Source: Desulfovibrio piger (GTDB taxonomy: Bacteria > Desulfobacterota > Desulfovibrionia > Desulfovibrionales > Desulfovibrionaceae). Taken from it: a stretch of 64,000 bases of DNA. The position numbers and the translations under genes are program-made. A model generated the notes under the pieces. That model did no database searches, had not been told where the DNA came from, and saw only the letters and a list, made by a program, of their open reading frames with translations. Below, piece after piece: positions 53,200 to 62,814 of the stretch (position 1 is its first letter; each line of letters opens with the position of its first letter). The stretch covers positions 1-64,000 of the forward strand of contig NZ_JABAFY010000001.1 of NCBI RefSeq assembly GCF_012843875.1, written 5' to 3'.

Positions 53200-53844
53200 C
53201 TACTCCCATTCATTTTGCAGCAGCCCGGCCAGTTCGTCATAACCGGCTGCCGCGAGCGGGCCTTGCAATTCCCCGCCGAAGGCCGCGAACACGACGCCTG
53301 CGGCGGTGGCGGCTTTCTGGTCGTTGGGACTGTCGCCCACAAAAAGCACCTGCTCAGGATCGGCCCCCCACTGTTCAAGGATCAGCCGCACACCATCGGG
53401 GGCGGGCTTGGGGGCTGCTTCCGTCGCCGTGACTACAGGATTAAAATAGGAGGGCAACGCCAAAAAGTCCAGAACCCTTTGCATCCCTTCCGCAGTTCTG
53501 TTGGTATGCACGGCCAGACGCATGCCGTGACTGTGCGCGAGCTCAAGGAATTCCCGGTAACCGGGATAGATCTGCAGCAGGGGAACGATGTCGCGCGAAT
53601 AGATGACCTCCGTCCGCACCACTTCATACATGCGCTGATGCATCTCGGGAGGCACGATGTATTCCAGCGCCTGCCGAGCCGTGGCCATGAACGTATAGGC
53701 ATCCTGCTCCGGGGTCAGGGGCGGCAGTCCCAGGGCCGCCAGCACCTTGTTGTAAAAGATGGCGTTGGCGGCGCGGGAATCGATCATGACCCCGTCACAG
53801 TCGAAGATGATGCCGGTAAGGCCGTGCGGGAAAAGTTTGCCCAT
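53200..53844 (-). CDS. HAD-superfamily phosphatase (Gph-like)
   Basis: 214 residues. Motif I is IIFDCDGVMIDS near 12, motif II the Thr in VHTN, and motif IV GDSPNDQKAA near 172. The cap helices between 25 and 85 match phosphoglycolate-phosphatase-like enzymes. The substrate is not known. Its ATG overlaps the upstream stop (TGATG). Confidence 0.9.
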   Translation of the reverse strand: MGKLFPHGLTGIIFDCDGVMIDSRAANAIFYNKVLAALGLPPLTPEQDAYTFMATARQALEYIVPPEMHQRMYEVVRTEVIYSRDIVPLLQIYPGYREFLELAHSHGMRLAVHTNRTAEGMQRVLDFLALPSYFNPVVTATEAAPKPAPDGVRLILEQWGADPEQVLFVGDSPNDQKAATAAGVVFAAFGGELQGPLAAAGYDELAGLLQNEWE

Positions 53845-54806
53845 CAGTCGTCCCCGCGCAGCACTACAGTGCGTTCTTCCTGCCAGCCGGGGCAGCAGCG
53901 GGGCGCACGCGGACGCCCGAGGATGCGCCACAGGGGGGCACGCGCCTGCAACAGGGATACGGCGTTGCCTTCCGCATCACACAGGCGCAGGGGGCTGTCG
54001 TCGGGCAGGGGCCGGAACTCCAGCTCGCCCTGACCGTCCAGCAGGTCGCGACGCATGCGGCCCTCGGCCAGCAGCAGGCAGTCCGCCGGGGCAAAGCGCA
54101 CCACGGCGTCCAGCAGACGGGGCCAGGCGGGCAGCAGGGAATCGTCCACATGCACGGGGCTGTTGAGGGTGGCCAGCGTGGCCAGGGCGGCCTCCGTGTC
54201 GCGGGCATCGCCCGCCAGCAGGGCCGTCTCGTCAAGATCGGCGGGATCCATGTCCAGTGCGGCCTGCAGACGGGCATTGCTGCTGCTCAGGCTGGAGCTC
54301 AGGGCCTGGAGTTCGGCCAGACGCTCTTCCTGCAGCCAGCTCCAGAGCAGCATGCGCTGGGCCGCACAGGCCTTTTCCCGCTCTTCGCGGGCGGCTTCCA
54401 GGGCCTGGGCCGTCTCCAGGGTGCCGTCGGCCATCAGGCCGGCACGCAGGGCGCTTTCCGCGCTGTTGCGGCGGGCACGGCCCACGTCGGCGCCCAAAGT
54501 CCCCACCGGCTGGCCGGAAAGGGCGGCATCCCCCATGCGCTGGAGGTCGTCCAGACAGGCCGCGGCTTCACGCGGCGAAAAAGGCAGATCCTCCGGCATA
54601 TGCCACGGCCCCTCGGGAGCCGGGGCCGCGACGGTCACGGCACGACGGCCGGACGCCGTCAGCCCTCCGGCGGCAGGACGGGAAAATTCTTCCGGCAGAC
54701 CGGGCCACAGACGCAAGACAGGACAGGACCCTTCCGCGGGCAAAAGCAGTGCTTCTCCGGGCAGGGGACCACGCAGGGCGGGGACACGGATACAGAGTGC
54801 AGACAT
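53844..54806 (-). CDS. Hypothetical protein, first gene of the ilv-containing operon
   Basis: 320 residues, no signal peptide or membrane helix. The chain is Ala/Leu-rich; residues about 80-200 are strongly helical with charged heptad-like runs (ETAQALEAAREEREKACAAQRML), probably a coiled coil, and the ends look like small beta domains. No family recognised; it looks lineage-specific. SD AAGGAT precedes the ATG. It is coupled to the HAD phosphatase gene by overlapping stop and start. Confidence 0.75.
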   Translation of the reverse strand: MSALCIRVPALRGPLPGEALLLPAEGSCPVLRLWPGLPEEFSRPAAGGLTASGRRAVTVAAPAPEGPWHMPEDLPFSPREAAACLDDLQRMGDAALSGQPVGTLGADVGRARRNSAESALRAGLMADGTLETAQALEAAREEREKACAAQRMLLWSWLQEERLAELQALSSSLSSSNARLQAALDMDPADLDETALLAGDARDTEAALATLATLNSPVHVDDSLLPAWPRLLDAVVRFAPADCLLLAEGRMRRDLLDGQGELEFRPLPDDSPLRLCDAEGNAVSLLQARAPLWRILGRPRAPRCCPGWQEERTVVLRGDD

Positions 54807-55119
54807 GTATCATCCTTGGTTAAGCTGGAGTTTTTAGCATACGCCACAGGGGGACACGATTGCAAGGCCAAAGCCGTCATACCCTGACATCTCCGGCGCT
54901 CCCCTGCCCCGCCATGATTTATGGAAAAGCTTTTCCTCAGGGAGGCCCCGATCTTTTCCGGTGCCTGCCGTTACCCCGACCTGCCGCAACGGCGATGCAG
55001 ACCGCAGACTGTGCGTGCGGACATGGAAAACCGCCGTCCATCCTGTCAGAACAGGCTCCGGGCCTTCCCCCGGACGGGCACGGCCTGTCTGCCGTAAGGC
55101 GCAGGACGGGCCCGGATTA
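54807..55119. other. Divergent intergenic region left of the pdxS promoter
   Basis: About 310 bases with no gene; it should hold the promoter of the minus-strand operon starting at 54806, not identified. Confidence 0.4.
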
Positions 55120-55171
55120 TTGTCACTGACGACGATATGGCATATAACGCGCTTCTGGCCGTTAAACGGCC
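55120..55171 (+). promoter_or_regulatory. Promoter and 5' hairpin of pdxS
   Basis: TTGTCA (55120-55125), exactly 17 bases, TATAAC (55143-55148), followed in the leader by a 6-bp hairpin (55157-55162 with 55166-55171). Confidence 0.75.
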
Positions 55172-55218
55172 CCACGCAACTTAGCGCACCGCACGGCGGT
55201 GCCGAAGGAGTAGAAGAT

Positions 55219-56100
55219 ATGGAACAGGGCACCATTCGCCTGAAGACCGGTCTTGCAGAAATGCTCAAGGGTGGCGTCATCATGGACGTGACCACCCCCG
55301 AACAGGCGAAGATCGCCGAAGAAGCCGGCGCCTGCGCCGTCATGGCTCTTGAACGCGTCCCGGCCGACATCCGCGCCGCCGGCGGCATCGCCCGCATGGC
55401 TGATCCCACCATCGTCAAGCGCATCATGGAAGTGGTGAGCATCCCCGTCATGGCCAAGGCCCGCATCGGCCATTTCGTGGAAGCCCGCATCCTTGAGGCC
55501 CTGGGCGTGGACTACATCGACGAGAGCGAAGTGCTGACCCCCGCCGATGACCGTTATCATATCGACAAGCGCGACTTCACCGTGCCCTTCGTCTGCGGCT
55601 GCCGCAACCTGGGCGAAGCCCTGCGCCGCATCGCCGAAGGCGCGGCCATGATCCGCACCAAGGGCGAACCCGGCACCGGCAACGTGGTGGAAGCCGTGCG
55701 CCATTGCCGCCAGGTCATGGACGAGATCCGTGTGCTCTGCTCCCTGCCCGAAGCTGAAGTGGCCAACTTTGCCAAGGAAAACGGCGCTCCCCTGGAAGTC
55801 TGCATGGCCGTGCGCAAGGAAGGCCGCCTGCCTGTGGTGAACTTTGCCGCCGGCGGCATCGCCACCCCAGCTGACGCCGCCATGATGATGCACCTGGGCT
55901 GCGACGGCGTGTTCGTGGGCTCCGGCATCTTCAAGTCCGGCGACCCGGCCAAGCGTGCCCGCGCCATCGTGCAGGCCGTGACCAACTACAAGGACTACGC
56001 CCTGCTGGCCGAGATCTCCCGCGACCTGGGCGAACCCATGGTGGGCATCGACATCTCCACCATCCCGCCGGCCGAACGCATGCAGGAGCGGGGCTGGTAG
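55219..56100 (+). CDS. pdxS: Pyridoxal 5'-phosphate synthase subunit PdxS
   Basis: 293 residues, normal size. The TIM barrel has [14 protein letters not shown] near 17 (Asp and the Schiff-base Lys), [16 protein letters not shown] near 77 and [29 protein letters not shown] near 210. It combines ribose-5-phosphate, glyceraldehyde-3-phosphate and ammonia to pyridoxal phosphate. AAGGAG SD. pdxT follows one base after the stop. Confidence 0.97.
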   Translation: MEQGTIRLKTGLAEMLKGGVIMDVTTPEQAKIAEEAGACAVMALERVPADIRAAGGIARMADPTIVKRIMEVVSIPVMAKARIGHFVEARILEALGVDYIDESEVLTPADDRYHIDKRDFTVPFVCGCRNLGEALRRIAEGAAMIRTKGEPGTGNVVEAVRHCRQVMDEIRVLCSLPEAEVANFAKENGAPLEVCMAVRKEGRLPVVNFAAGGIATPADAAMMMHLGCDGVFVGSGIFKSGDPAKRARAIVQAVTNYKDYALLAEISRDLGEPMVGIDISTIPPAERMQERGW

Positions 56101-56101
56101 C

Positions 56102-56683
56102 ATGGCCCGCATCGGAGTCCTGGCCCTGCAGGGGGCCTTCCGCGAACATGCCGCAGCGCTGCGCCGTCTGGGCGCCGATGTCTGCGAAGTGCGCCAGCTC
56201 AAGGACATGGAAGGCCTTGAGGGCATGGTCATCCCCGGCGGTGAAAGCACCACCATCGGCAAGCTGCTGGTGGAATGGGACATGCTGGAGCCGCTGCGCC
56301 AGCGCATCCTGGACGGCATGCCCGTCTACGGCAGCTGCGCGGGCCTGATCCTGCTCTGCAAGGAGATCGAAGGCTCTGACCAGCCGCGTCTGGGCGTGCT
56401 GGACGCCACCGTGCGCCGCAATGCCTTCGGCCGTCAGGTGGACAGCTTCGAGACCGACCTGCACATCGACGGTCTGGCCGGTGAGCCCCTGCGGGCCGTG
56501 TTCATCCGCGCGCCGCTCATCAGCCGCGTGGGCGAAGGCGTGCGGGTGCTGGCCCGTCTGGATGCCGACCGCGGCGAGCGCATCGTGGCCGTGCGTCAGG
56601 GCAATGTGCTGGCTACGTCCTTCCACCCCGAACTGACCCCGGACCTGCGCCTGCACCAGTATTTCCTGGACATGCTGGCCTGA
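56102..56683 (+). CDS. pdxT: PLP synthase glutaminase subunit PdxT
   Basis: 193 residues. The glutaminase triad is visible: Cys in YGSCAGLILL near 80, and His and Glu in TSFHPELTPD near 174-179. IGVLALQGAFREH and VIPGGESTTIGKL are family features. It supplies ammonia to PdxS. Confidence 0.97.
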   Translation: MARIGVLALQGAFREHAAALRRLGADVCEVRQLKDMEGLEGMVIPGGESTTIGKLLVEWDMLEPLRQRILDGMPVYGSCAGLILLCKEIEGSDQPRLGVLDATVRRNAFGRQVDSFETDLHIDGLAGEPLRAVFIRAPLISRVGEGVRVLARLDADRGERIVAVRQGNVLATSFHPELTPDLRLHQYFLDMLA

Positions 56684-57034
56684 TCCGCGGCATCTGCCGA
56701 AAAACAAGGAGCCCCGCGCCGAACGTTGCGTTCGCGCGGGGCTCTGTCGTTCTCTGGCACCGGGATGCGCCCAGGAGGATCTTTGGCTTCTTCTGTCAAA
56801 TGTCCGCCCCTTCCTCCGAAAATGTCTCCACTCCTGACCGGTACCTGGCGACCGGCCCGCACAAGGCCTGTCGTCCTCCCCTTCCCGGTACGGCCCGGAC
56901 TGCGGACCGCATCCCCCACAAGGGAGGCTTTCCTTTTCCGCGTGAACATGAAAGATTTGTCCCATGCGCCCTCTCCCGGCAGCAGCCGTATGGTTGCACG
57001 GGCGCAGCTGCCAACCTCCGCCACAGGAGTTCCC
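56684..57034. other. Intergenic region after pdxT
   Basis: No supported gene apart from the hairpin at 56709-56744. Confidence 0.4.
56709..56744 (+). terminator. Long hairpin after pdxT
   Basis: An 11-bp GC-rich stem (56709-56719 with 56734-56744), with a bulged base and five more pairs inside. T-run absent, so termination may be factor-assisted. Confidence 0.65.
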
Positions 57035-58000
57035 ATGAGCAATACCACCCTGACCGCCATCGACGGCCTGCTGGCAGGCCACGCCACGGACGACCGGAAC
57101 CATACCGGCTGCACCGCCATCCTTTGCCCGCAGGGCTTCACGCCGGGCATCGCCGTGCCCGGATTCGCCCCGGGCTGCCGCGAGACCGAACTCATGCGGC
57201 CCGAATCACAGGTGGATACAGTGCACGGCCTGCTGCTGGCCGGAGGCAGCGCCTTCGGACTGGCCGCTGCTGACGGCGTCATGCGCTTTTTACGCGAACA
57301 GGGACACGGATTCGCCATGCCGCACGGTGTCATCCCCATCGTCCCGGGGGCCGTCATCTACGATCTGGACATGAATGCCCGGCCCGGCGTGCTGCCCGAT
57401 GCGGACATGGGCTATGCCGCGGCCCGGGCGGCCTCGGCGGCACCGCTGGCCGAAGGCGCTGTGGGGGCAGCCTGCGGGGCCCGCTGCGGCCGCCTGTTCT
57501 GCCTTTGCCAGGATGCAGCGGGCAAACCGCTGGATCTTTCGGACAAGAGCGGTCTGGGCAGCCTGTGCCTGGAACGGGAGGGCATACGGGTGGCGGCCCT
57601 GGTGGTCCTCAATGCGCTGGGCAATGTCTACGATGCCCGGGGGAACTTTCTGGCCGGCGGGCGCTTCCCTGACGGCACGCCTGTGCCCCATGCGCAGGCT
57701 TTGGACGCTCTGGCCGGACAGGTCCCTGCCGGCAATACCGTGCTCACCGTAGTGGCGACCAACGTCCCCCTGGACAAGACCCAGTGCAGCCGTCTGGCCC
57801 GCATGGCCGCCACCGGTCTGGCCCGGCATATCATCCCCGCGCACATGCTCTTCGACGGGGATATCGTGTTCACGCTGGCCAGCAAGCAGCCCCTGCCCGA
57901 AGGGCACGGCCCCTGGAATGAGCTCCTGCTGGGGGCCCTGGCCGCTGACGCCGTGGCCGGGGCCGTCTGCCGTGCCGCCCGGCCGGGGATGTTCGCGTGA
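57035..58000 (+). CDS. P1-family (S58/DmpA-like) peptidase
   Basis: 321 residues. The family starts with a GLLAGHATD segment, GGSAFGLAAADGVMRFLRE near 70 and a self-processing region, AALVVLNALGNVYD near 185, where the alpha and beta chains are normally split. GAVGAACGARCG near 143 matches the GxGAGTGAxxG pattern of the family. Members are aminopeptidases or amidases; the true substrate is unknown. AGGAG SD. It has its own terminator. Confidence 0.88.
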   Translation: MSNTTLTAIDGLLAGHATDDRNHTGCTAILCPQGFTPGIAVPGFAPGCRETELMRPESQVDTVHGLLLAGGSAFGLAAADGVMRFLREQGHGFAMPHGVIPIVPGAVIYDLDMNARPGVLPDADMGYAAARAASAAPLAEGAVGAACGARCGRLFCLCQDAAGKPLDLSDKSGLGSLCLEREGIRVAALVVLNALGNVYDARGNFLAGGRFPDGTPVPHAQALDALAGQVPAGNTVLTVVATNVPLDKTQCSRLARMAATGLARHIIPAHMLFDGDIVFTLASKQPLPEGHGPWNELLLGALAADAVAGAVCRAARPGMFA

Positions 58001-58180
58001 TGCCGCATCACAGGGGGAGCCCTGCCGGACAAAGAGCCCCCCTTCCCTGCTCTCCGCTTTTTTCCGGCATGCGCCTCTGAAAAACTGCGGCGGGAGAAGC
58101 AGCGGCCCCCGCAGCGGGGCATATCGCCCTGCCGTGTCCGTGCCATCTCCAACAGCCGGAAACACTCCGGCCATCGTCTC
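58001..58180. other. Spacer after the P1 peptidase gene
   Basis: Convergent spacer without a gene; 58149-58174 closely resembles a sequence at 46949-46976. Confidence 0.4.
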
Positions 58181-58207
58181 AAAACCACCTGCCATGCGGG
58201 TGGTTTT
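58181..58207 (+). terminator. Terminator of the P1 peptidase gene
   Basis: 9-bp stem (58181-58189 with 58199-58207) followed by T-rich sequence. Confidence 0.85.
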
Positions 58208-58254
58208 TCATTTCGCGTCGTGCCGCCCGACAAGCTAAAGCCCAAAACGCAAAA

Positions 58255-58278
58255 AGGCCCCTGGTTTCCCGGGGGCCT
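58255..58278 (-). terminator. Terminator of the alcohol dehydrogenase gene
   Basis: 7-bp stem (58255-58261 with 58272-58278) with a minus-strand TTTTTGCGTTTT tail. Confidence 0.85.
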
Positions 58279-58303
58279 CCATTATGCAGCTATGCAGCGA
58301 GGA

Positions 58304-59503
58304 CTACAGGGCGGCCTTGTAGATGGCGGCCACAGCGGCGTCGCTCATCATGCGCGGGTTGGTCAGACCGCAGGCGTCCTTCTGGGCGTTGGCGGTCATG
58401 GTGGGGATGTCCTCTTCCTTCACTTCCTTGCCGTACTTCTTGCCCAGGGCGATCAGGCCTTCCGGGATACCCACGTCCTTGGACAGGATGCGGATGGCCT
58501 TGATGGCAGCCTGCGAAGCGTCGGTCGGGCTCAGGCCGTCCACGCGTTCGCCCAGCAGTTTGGCGATGCGGCCAAAGCGGCGGCGGCTGGAGATCAGGTT
58601 GTACTCGCACACATGGGGCAGCAGGATGGCGTTGCATTCGCCGTGCGGCAGGTCATAGAAGCCGCCCAGCTGGTGAGCCATGGCGTGCACGTGACCCAGG
58701 CTGGCGTTGTTGAACGCCATACCGGCCAGGTACTGGGCGTAGCACATGCCTTCGCGGGCTTCCATATCCTTGCCGTTGGCAACGGCGCGGCGCAGGTAGC
58801 GGTTGATGTATTCCATGGCCTTTTCGGCACAGGCGTCGGTCATGGGAGTGGCAGCGGTGGAAACATAGGCTTCCACGGCGTGGGTCAGGGCGTCCATACC
58901 GGTAGCGGCGGTCAGGGACGGAGGCATGCCCATCATCAGGACCGGGTCGTCGATGGCGACGCTGGGGGTGCAGCGCCAGTCGACGATGGCCATCTTCACC
59001 TTGCGGGAGGTGTCGGTGATGATGCAGAAACGGGTCATTTCAGAGGCGGTACCAGCGGTGGTGTTCACGGCCACATAGGGCGGGAAGGGCTTGCTGGATT
59101 TGTCCACGCCTTCGTAGTCGTGGATCGTACCGCCGTTGCCGACCACGAAGCCGACGCCCTTGCCGCAGTCATGCGAAGAACCGCCGCCCAGGGTGATCAG
59201 GCTGTCGCAACCGTTGCTCTTGTAAGCTTCGGTGGCTTCCGCAACGTTTTTATCCGTGGGGTTGGGCACGGTCTTGTCGTACACGGCATACTGCATGCCG
59301 GCGGCGTCAAGGATATCGGTGATCTGCTTCAGGATGCCCACGGCCACGATGCCCTGGTCGGTGACGATCAGTGGCTTCTTGCCGCCGAGGCTCTTCAGGC
59401 GATCGGGAATCTGGGTGGAGCAGTTCTGGCCGACCAGAGTCACGGTGGGGATGAAGAAGGACGTGATCTGGCCCATATGCATGCTCTTGACATCCGTGCT
59501 CAT
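58304..59503 (-). CDS. Iron-containing alcohol dehydrogenase (group III)
   Basis: 399 residues. The NAD(P)-binding part has LGGGSSHDCGKG near 93 and NTTAGTASEMTRF near 140. The iron ligands are in DALTHAVEAYVS near 195 and in AMAHQLGGFYDLPHGECNA near 260-280. Close relatives in Desulfovibrio are highly expressed ethanol or butanol dehydrogenases. The ATG at 59503 has an AAGGAG SD. A palindrome upstream may bind a regulator. Confidence 0.94.
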   Translation of the reverse strand: MSTDVKSMHMGQITSFFIPTVTLVGQNCSTQIPDRLKSLGGKKPLIVTDQGIVAVGILKQITDILDAAGMQYAVYDKTVPNPTDKNVAEATEAYKSNGCDSLITLGGGSSHDCGKGVGFVVGNGGTIHDYEGVDKSSKPFPPYVAVNTTAGTASEMTRFCIITDTSRKVKMAIVDWRCTPSVAIDDPVLMMGMPPSLTAATGMDALTHAVEAYVSTAATPMTDACAEKAMEYINRYLRRAVANGKDMEAREGMCYAQYLAGMAFNNASLGHVHAMAHQLGGFYDLPHGECNAILLPHVCEYNLISSRRRFGRIAKLLGERVDGLSPTDASQAAIKAIRILSKDVGIPEGLIALGKKYGKEVKEEDIPTMTANAQKDACGLTNPRMMSDAAVAAIYKAAL

Positions 59504-59588
59504 TGTGCAACTCCTTGGTTTGGGCATCTGAACGGTCTGGATCCCCGTCCGAGCCCGGTTTGGAAACGTTTATGGATGTACTGGAATC

Positions 59589-59633
59589 AACATACGCGAC
59601 CAGCCCCGCCATGGCAATAAGATTTTATAAAAT
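59589..59633 (-). promoter_or_regulatory. Promoter and palindrome upstream of the alcohol dehydrogenase gene
   Basis: Minus strand: TTGCCA (59612-59617), 17-base spacer, TATGTT (59589-59594). Immediately upstream, 59622-59633 is a perfect 12-bp palindrome, ATTTTATAAAAT, in the position of an activator site. Confidence 0.6.
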
Positions 59634-59637
59634 AGAT

Positions 59638-62600
59638 TCAACTTTTTTTGTCCTCCCCGAAAAGAACCGGGCAGGCCGGGGCTTCGCGGGGTTTTGAAAG
59701 GGTGCAGATGCGCGCCATGAGGCGCAGGTATTCCTTGCGCCTGTCAAGGAAGAAGGCCAGGGGTTTCGAGAAGTTGCGCCCAAGCAGGCCGTCCACCAGG
59801 AACTGGCTCACCTCCCGTTCGCGCATCAGCACCAGCTGGGCGCTGAGCAGCACGGCCCTGTCGGCCTCGGCCATGGAGCGCACCTTGTGCCGGAAAGCCT
59901 CCTGGGCGCGCGGCTGGTAGAACCAGAAATACATCAGGTCCAGAGCGCAGATGATGAGGATGCGCTCCAGGCGCTGGGCCTCCTCACCGCCACGTCCGCG
60001 CAGGCCACCGGGACGGGCCAGGCAGATCAGGGCGTCCTCGCGGGGGAAGAGCAGCTCCAGCTGGGTGTAGCAGTCGAAGATGCGCTTGATGGTGCTCTCG
60101 TAGTCCCAGCGACGCATGCGCAGGTTCACCTGGCTGTCGGCGTAGCCCTCGATGATGGCTGCCACGGTGTCCGAGGCCATCTTGGAGATGACGGCCGCGC
60201 TGGGCACCAGATACAGATGGGGATCGGCGATGCCCCAGAGCAGCAGCAGGTGGAAAAGGATGAAGTCATACAGGGACGAGACCGGGATGGCCAAGGCACT
60301 GCGGAACAGGTTGCCGATGGCCGCCTCGCGGGGGAAGCCCCTGTAGACGTTGTGCGCGAAGATATAGAAACCATTGACGATGTTCAGCACGGTGAAGACC
60401 ACCACGGGCTGTTCCGCCACTGTCACGCCGAAGCAGTCCTCCAAGAGCCAGACGCGGATCATCACCTCCAGCAGCAGCACCGAGATGCCCGTGTACATGA
60501 GCGAATCGCAGATGCGTTTGACGCTGACGTGCTCCTTCCAGTGGGTCAGGGTGCTGCGCTTGGCACCGCGGGCCGCCATGACCATCTGGACCACGTTGCG
60601 CACACCGGTGATGCCGAACCAGATGAAGGTGCCGAACCAGGCCAGGAACCACCAGTCCTGCGTATAGATGAAGGAGACGAAGGCCGGGATGAAGCCCAGC
60701 AGCACCTTGAGCCAGTTGCTCAGGCTGCTGTTGAGGTACTGGCCGTCGGGCCGGGCCTCCTCCCCCTGCGGCGCATCGGTCAGACCGTTACCGCGGAAGG
60801 GGCTCAGGCCGCCGAGGTTGACCATGTTGCCGCGGTTGCTGACGCGGCAATCCTCACTGGCCGCCCGCCACACGCGGCGGCGTTCCATGCCCAGATGGTC
60901 GCAGCCCGGCAAAAAGCGGAAATGGGCCAGCAGACGCTGCCCGGGCGAGGGGGTCTCCGGCTCGTTGTAGCGGATCTGCTCTTCCACCGGTGAATAGATG
61001 GGGATGGCAGACTGCTGGCTGCCCGACTTTTTCATGGCCAGCAGGGCCCGGCGCGGCAGCGTCTCCCGGATGGCCAGGCCCATGCCGTACGAGCGCGAAC
61101 GGCTGGCCGAATTGCTGCCCAGGCGCGACTTGAGAGGCTCGTGGCGGTATGCGGCCCAGAGCTTGGGGATGTCGCGCAGGATGGCATGGAACTTTTCCAG
61201 GCGTTCGTCGTCGCCCGTCATCTCCATCTGCCGGATCATCTGGCGCACCATCTGCTTCATGCGCGGGGCAAGGCCCTGGTTGAGCACGCGCTGCAATTCG
61301 TTGATGGCCGCGATATTGTTGAGGTGCCCTTCCACCCAGCTCTTCATGTTGAAGAGCTCCAGATGGGTGATGCGCCCCTCGCAGTCCCAGAGCAGCTCCA
61401 CCACGTCCTCCACGCTCAGGCCCTCGGTGCCCAGGATCAGACGGTTGCCCGTGGCAAGCCCGTTGAGATAGGCGGAAAGCTTCTGGGCGCTCATGCACAT
61501 CAATTCCGGCAGGTTGTCGCAGGCGCCCGGCTGCTCCGTATTGGGGATGCGCGGGTTGTGGCCGGGGTTCAGCCACAGGGCCTGCACATCGTCGGGGCCC
61601 AGATTGTCCAGACGCTGCAACTCTTCCATGGCCTCGGGATCGTCATGCCGGGCACGCAGGATCTCGGCCCGGGCCCGCAGGCTGGGCTGGATGTGCTTGT
61701 GCAGGTATTCGGCCAGACGCAGCAGGGAGGCATGGCCACGCCCCACGAAGTCGAGGAATTCCTCCAGGCCCATGGGCGCCACGGATACTCCCCAGAGCTG
61801 CTCCAGACGGGGACGCTCGTCCTCGTTCCAGACTTCCAGGGTGTGCAGGGCCACTTCGCGCCGCCAGTGCAGCACTTCGCGCCCCTTTTCCAGCATCTCC
61901 CGCATCTGCGGGCTGCGCAAAAAGTCCAGGAAGCCCTTGCCGGAGCTGAAGCCGCGCGGCATCCAGACCAGATTCACGAAACGGTCATAGAAGGGCACGC
62001 TGAACTCCAGGCCGATACGCACGGAGATGCCCACGATGCCCGAAGCGTGGATGACCTCCGTGGCGGCCTCCAGATCCACACTGTTGTCGTAGACAACCGT
62101 GATGGAACGCAGGCCTTTGATCCAAGCGTCCATGATGAGGTGGGTGGGCGTTTTGCGGCCCTTGGTGTTCACGTCATAGACATGGTCGTCGAAGGCGAGC
62201 TGGTTCCAGGCTTCGGGCATCTCGGGCAGATGGTAGCGCGCCAGCATGCGGCGCACCACGCGCGGCGTGCCCAGGGCGGTGCTGCGGAAGTCATGGGCCA
62301 GCATGAGCTGACGGGTCTCGTCGCCGTGGGCGCGTACCATGTCCTTCATGATCTGCATGAGCGCACGGGCGGTATTGCGGCGCAGGGCCGAATGGGCGCT
62401 GGTCAGCACCTCGTCATACAGGGTCTGCAGGGCCAGCAGGCGGTCACGCGAGCCGCCGACCTCCAGATTGCGCAGCAGGTTGATGACGGCATAGGCCATG
62501 CGGGAGGCCGGAGAGGTGACCAGCTCCTTGATGCCGTGGGGATGCAGCTCGGGATTGAAAAGATTGTCCCGCGAGGGCACGTTGGGCGCTTCAAGGATAC

Positions 62601-62667
62601 GGTTGACCAGGACGAGGATGTCCCTGTCCTGCTTGTCAAAAAAGATACGGTCAGTGAGTTTTGCCAC
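59638..62667 (-). CDS. Large membrane protein of unknown function (PHP-like N-terminal region plus four helices)
   Basis: 1009 residues from a GTG at 62667 that has a GGGAG SD six bases upstream; an ATG 42 bases earlier lacks one. Residues about 1-640 are soluble and mostly helical. A stretch near 190-240 (ITVVYDNSVDLEAATEVI, then GISVRIGLEFS) resembles a PHP-type phosphoesterase barrel, but the His/Asp metal ligands are largely absent. Four hydrophobic segments lie near 650-695, 725-745, 755-780 and 790-820; a soluble tail follows. Its other neighbours are hydG and an alcohol dehydrogenase, but shared function is unproved. Confidence 0.75.
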   Translation of the reverse strand: MAKLTDRIFFDKQDRDILVLVNRILEAPNVPSRDNLFNPELHPHGIKELVTSPASRMAYAVINLLRNLEVGGSRDRLLALQTLYDEVLTSAHSALRRNTARALMQIMKDMVRAHGDETRQLMLAHDFRSTALGTPRVVRRMLARYHLPEMPEAWNQLAFDDHVYDVNTKGRKTPTHLIMDAWIKGLRSITVVYDNSVDLEAATEVIHASGIVGISVRIGLEFSVPFYDRFVNLVWMPRGFSSGKGFLDFLRSPQMREMLEKGREVLHWRREVALHTLEVWNEDERPRLEQLWGVSVAPMGLEEFLDFVGRGHASLLRLAEYLHKHIQPSLRARAEILRARHDDPEAMEELQRLDNLGPDDVQALWLNPGHNPRIPNTEQPGACDNLPELMCMSAQKLSAYLNGLATGNRLILGTEGLSVEDVVELLWDCEGRITHLELFNMKSWVEGHLNNIAAINELQRVLNQGLAPRMKQMVRQMIRQMEMTGDDERLEKFHAILRDIPKLWAAYRHEPLKSRLGSNSASRSRSYGMGLAIRETLPRRALLAMKKSGSQQSAIPIYSPVEEQIRYNEPETPSPGQRLLAHFRFLPGCDHLGMERRRVWRAASEDCRVSNRGNMVNLGGLSPFRGNGLTDAPQGEEARPDGQYLNSSLSNWLKVLLGFIPAFVSFIYTQDWWFLAWFGTFIWFGITGVRNVVQMVMAARGAKRSTLTHWKEHVSVKRICDSLMYTGISVLLLEVMIRVWLLEDCFGVTVAEQPVVVFTVLNIVNGFYIFAHNVYRGFPREAAIGNLFRSALAIPVSSLYDFILFHLLLLWGIADPHLYLVPSAAVISKMASDTVAAIIEGYADSQVNLRMRRWDYESTIKRIFDCYTQLELLFPREDALICLARPGGLRGRGGEEAQRLERILIICALDLMYFWFYQPRAQEAFRHKVRSMAEADRAVLLSAQLVLMREREVSQFLVDGLLGRNFSKPLAFFLDRRKEYLRLMARICTLSKPREAPACPVLFGEDKKS

Positions 62668-62742
62668 GGCGTCTCCCTTTTTTTCCTGTCTATGGCCCGG
62701 GTTGGGCAAAACAGGATAACGGACTATGCCAACAAAAATAAA

Positions 62743-62784
62743 AAACCGCCACCGTCTGCCTTCTGGCAGTCGGTGGCGGCGGTT
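62743..62784 (-). terminator. Terminator after hydG
   Basis: A long hairpin (outer ACCGCCACCG pairing, inner CTGCC with GGCAG) with a T-rich minus-strand tail at 62732-62745. Confidence 0.9.
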
Positions 62785-62814
62785 TCGCTGAAGAACGGCC
62801 CTGGCCGCTGCCTG

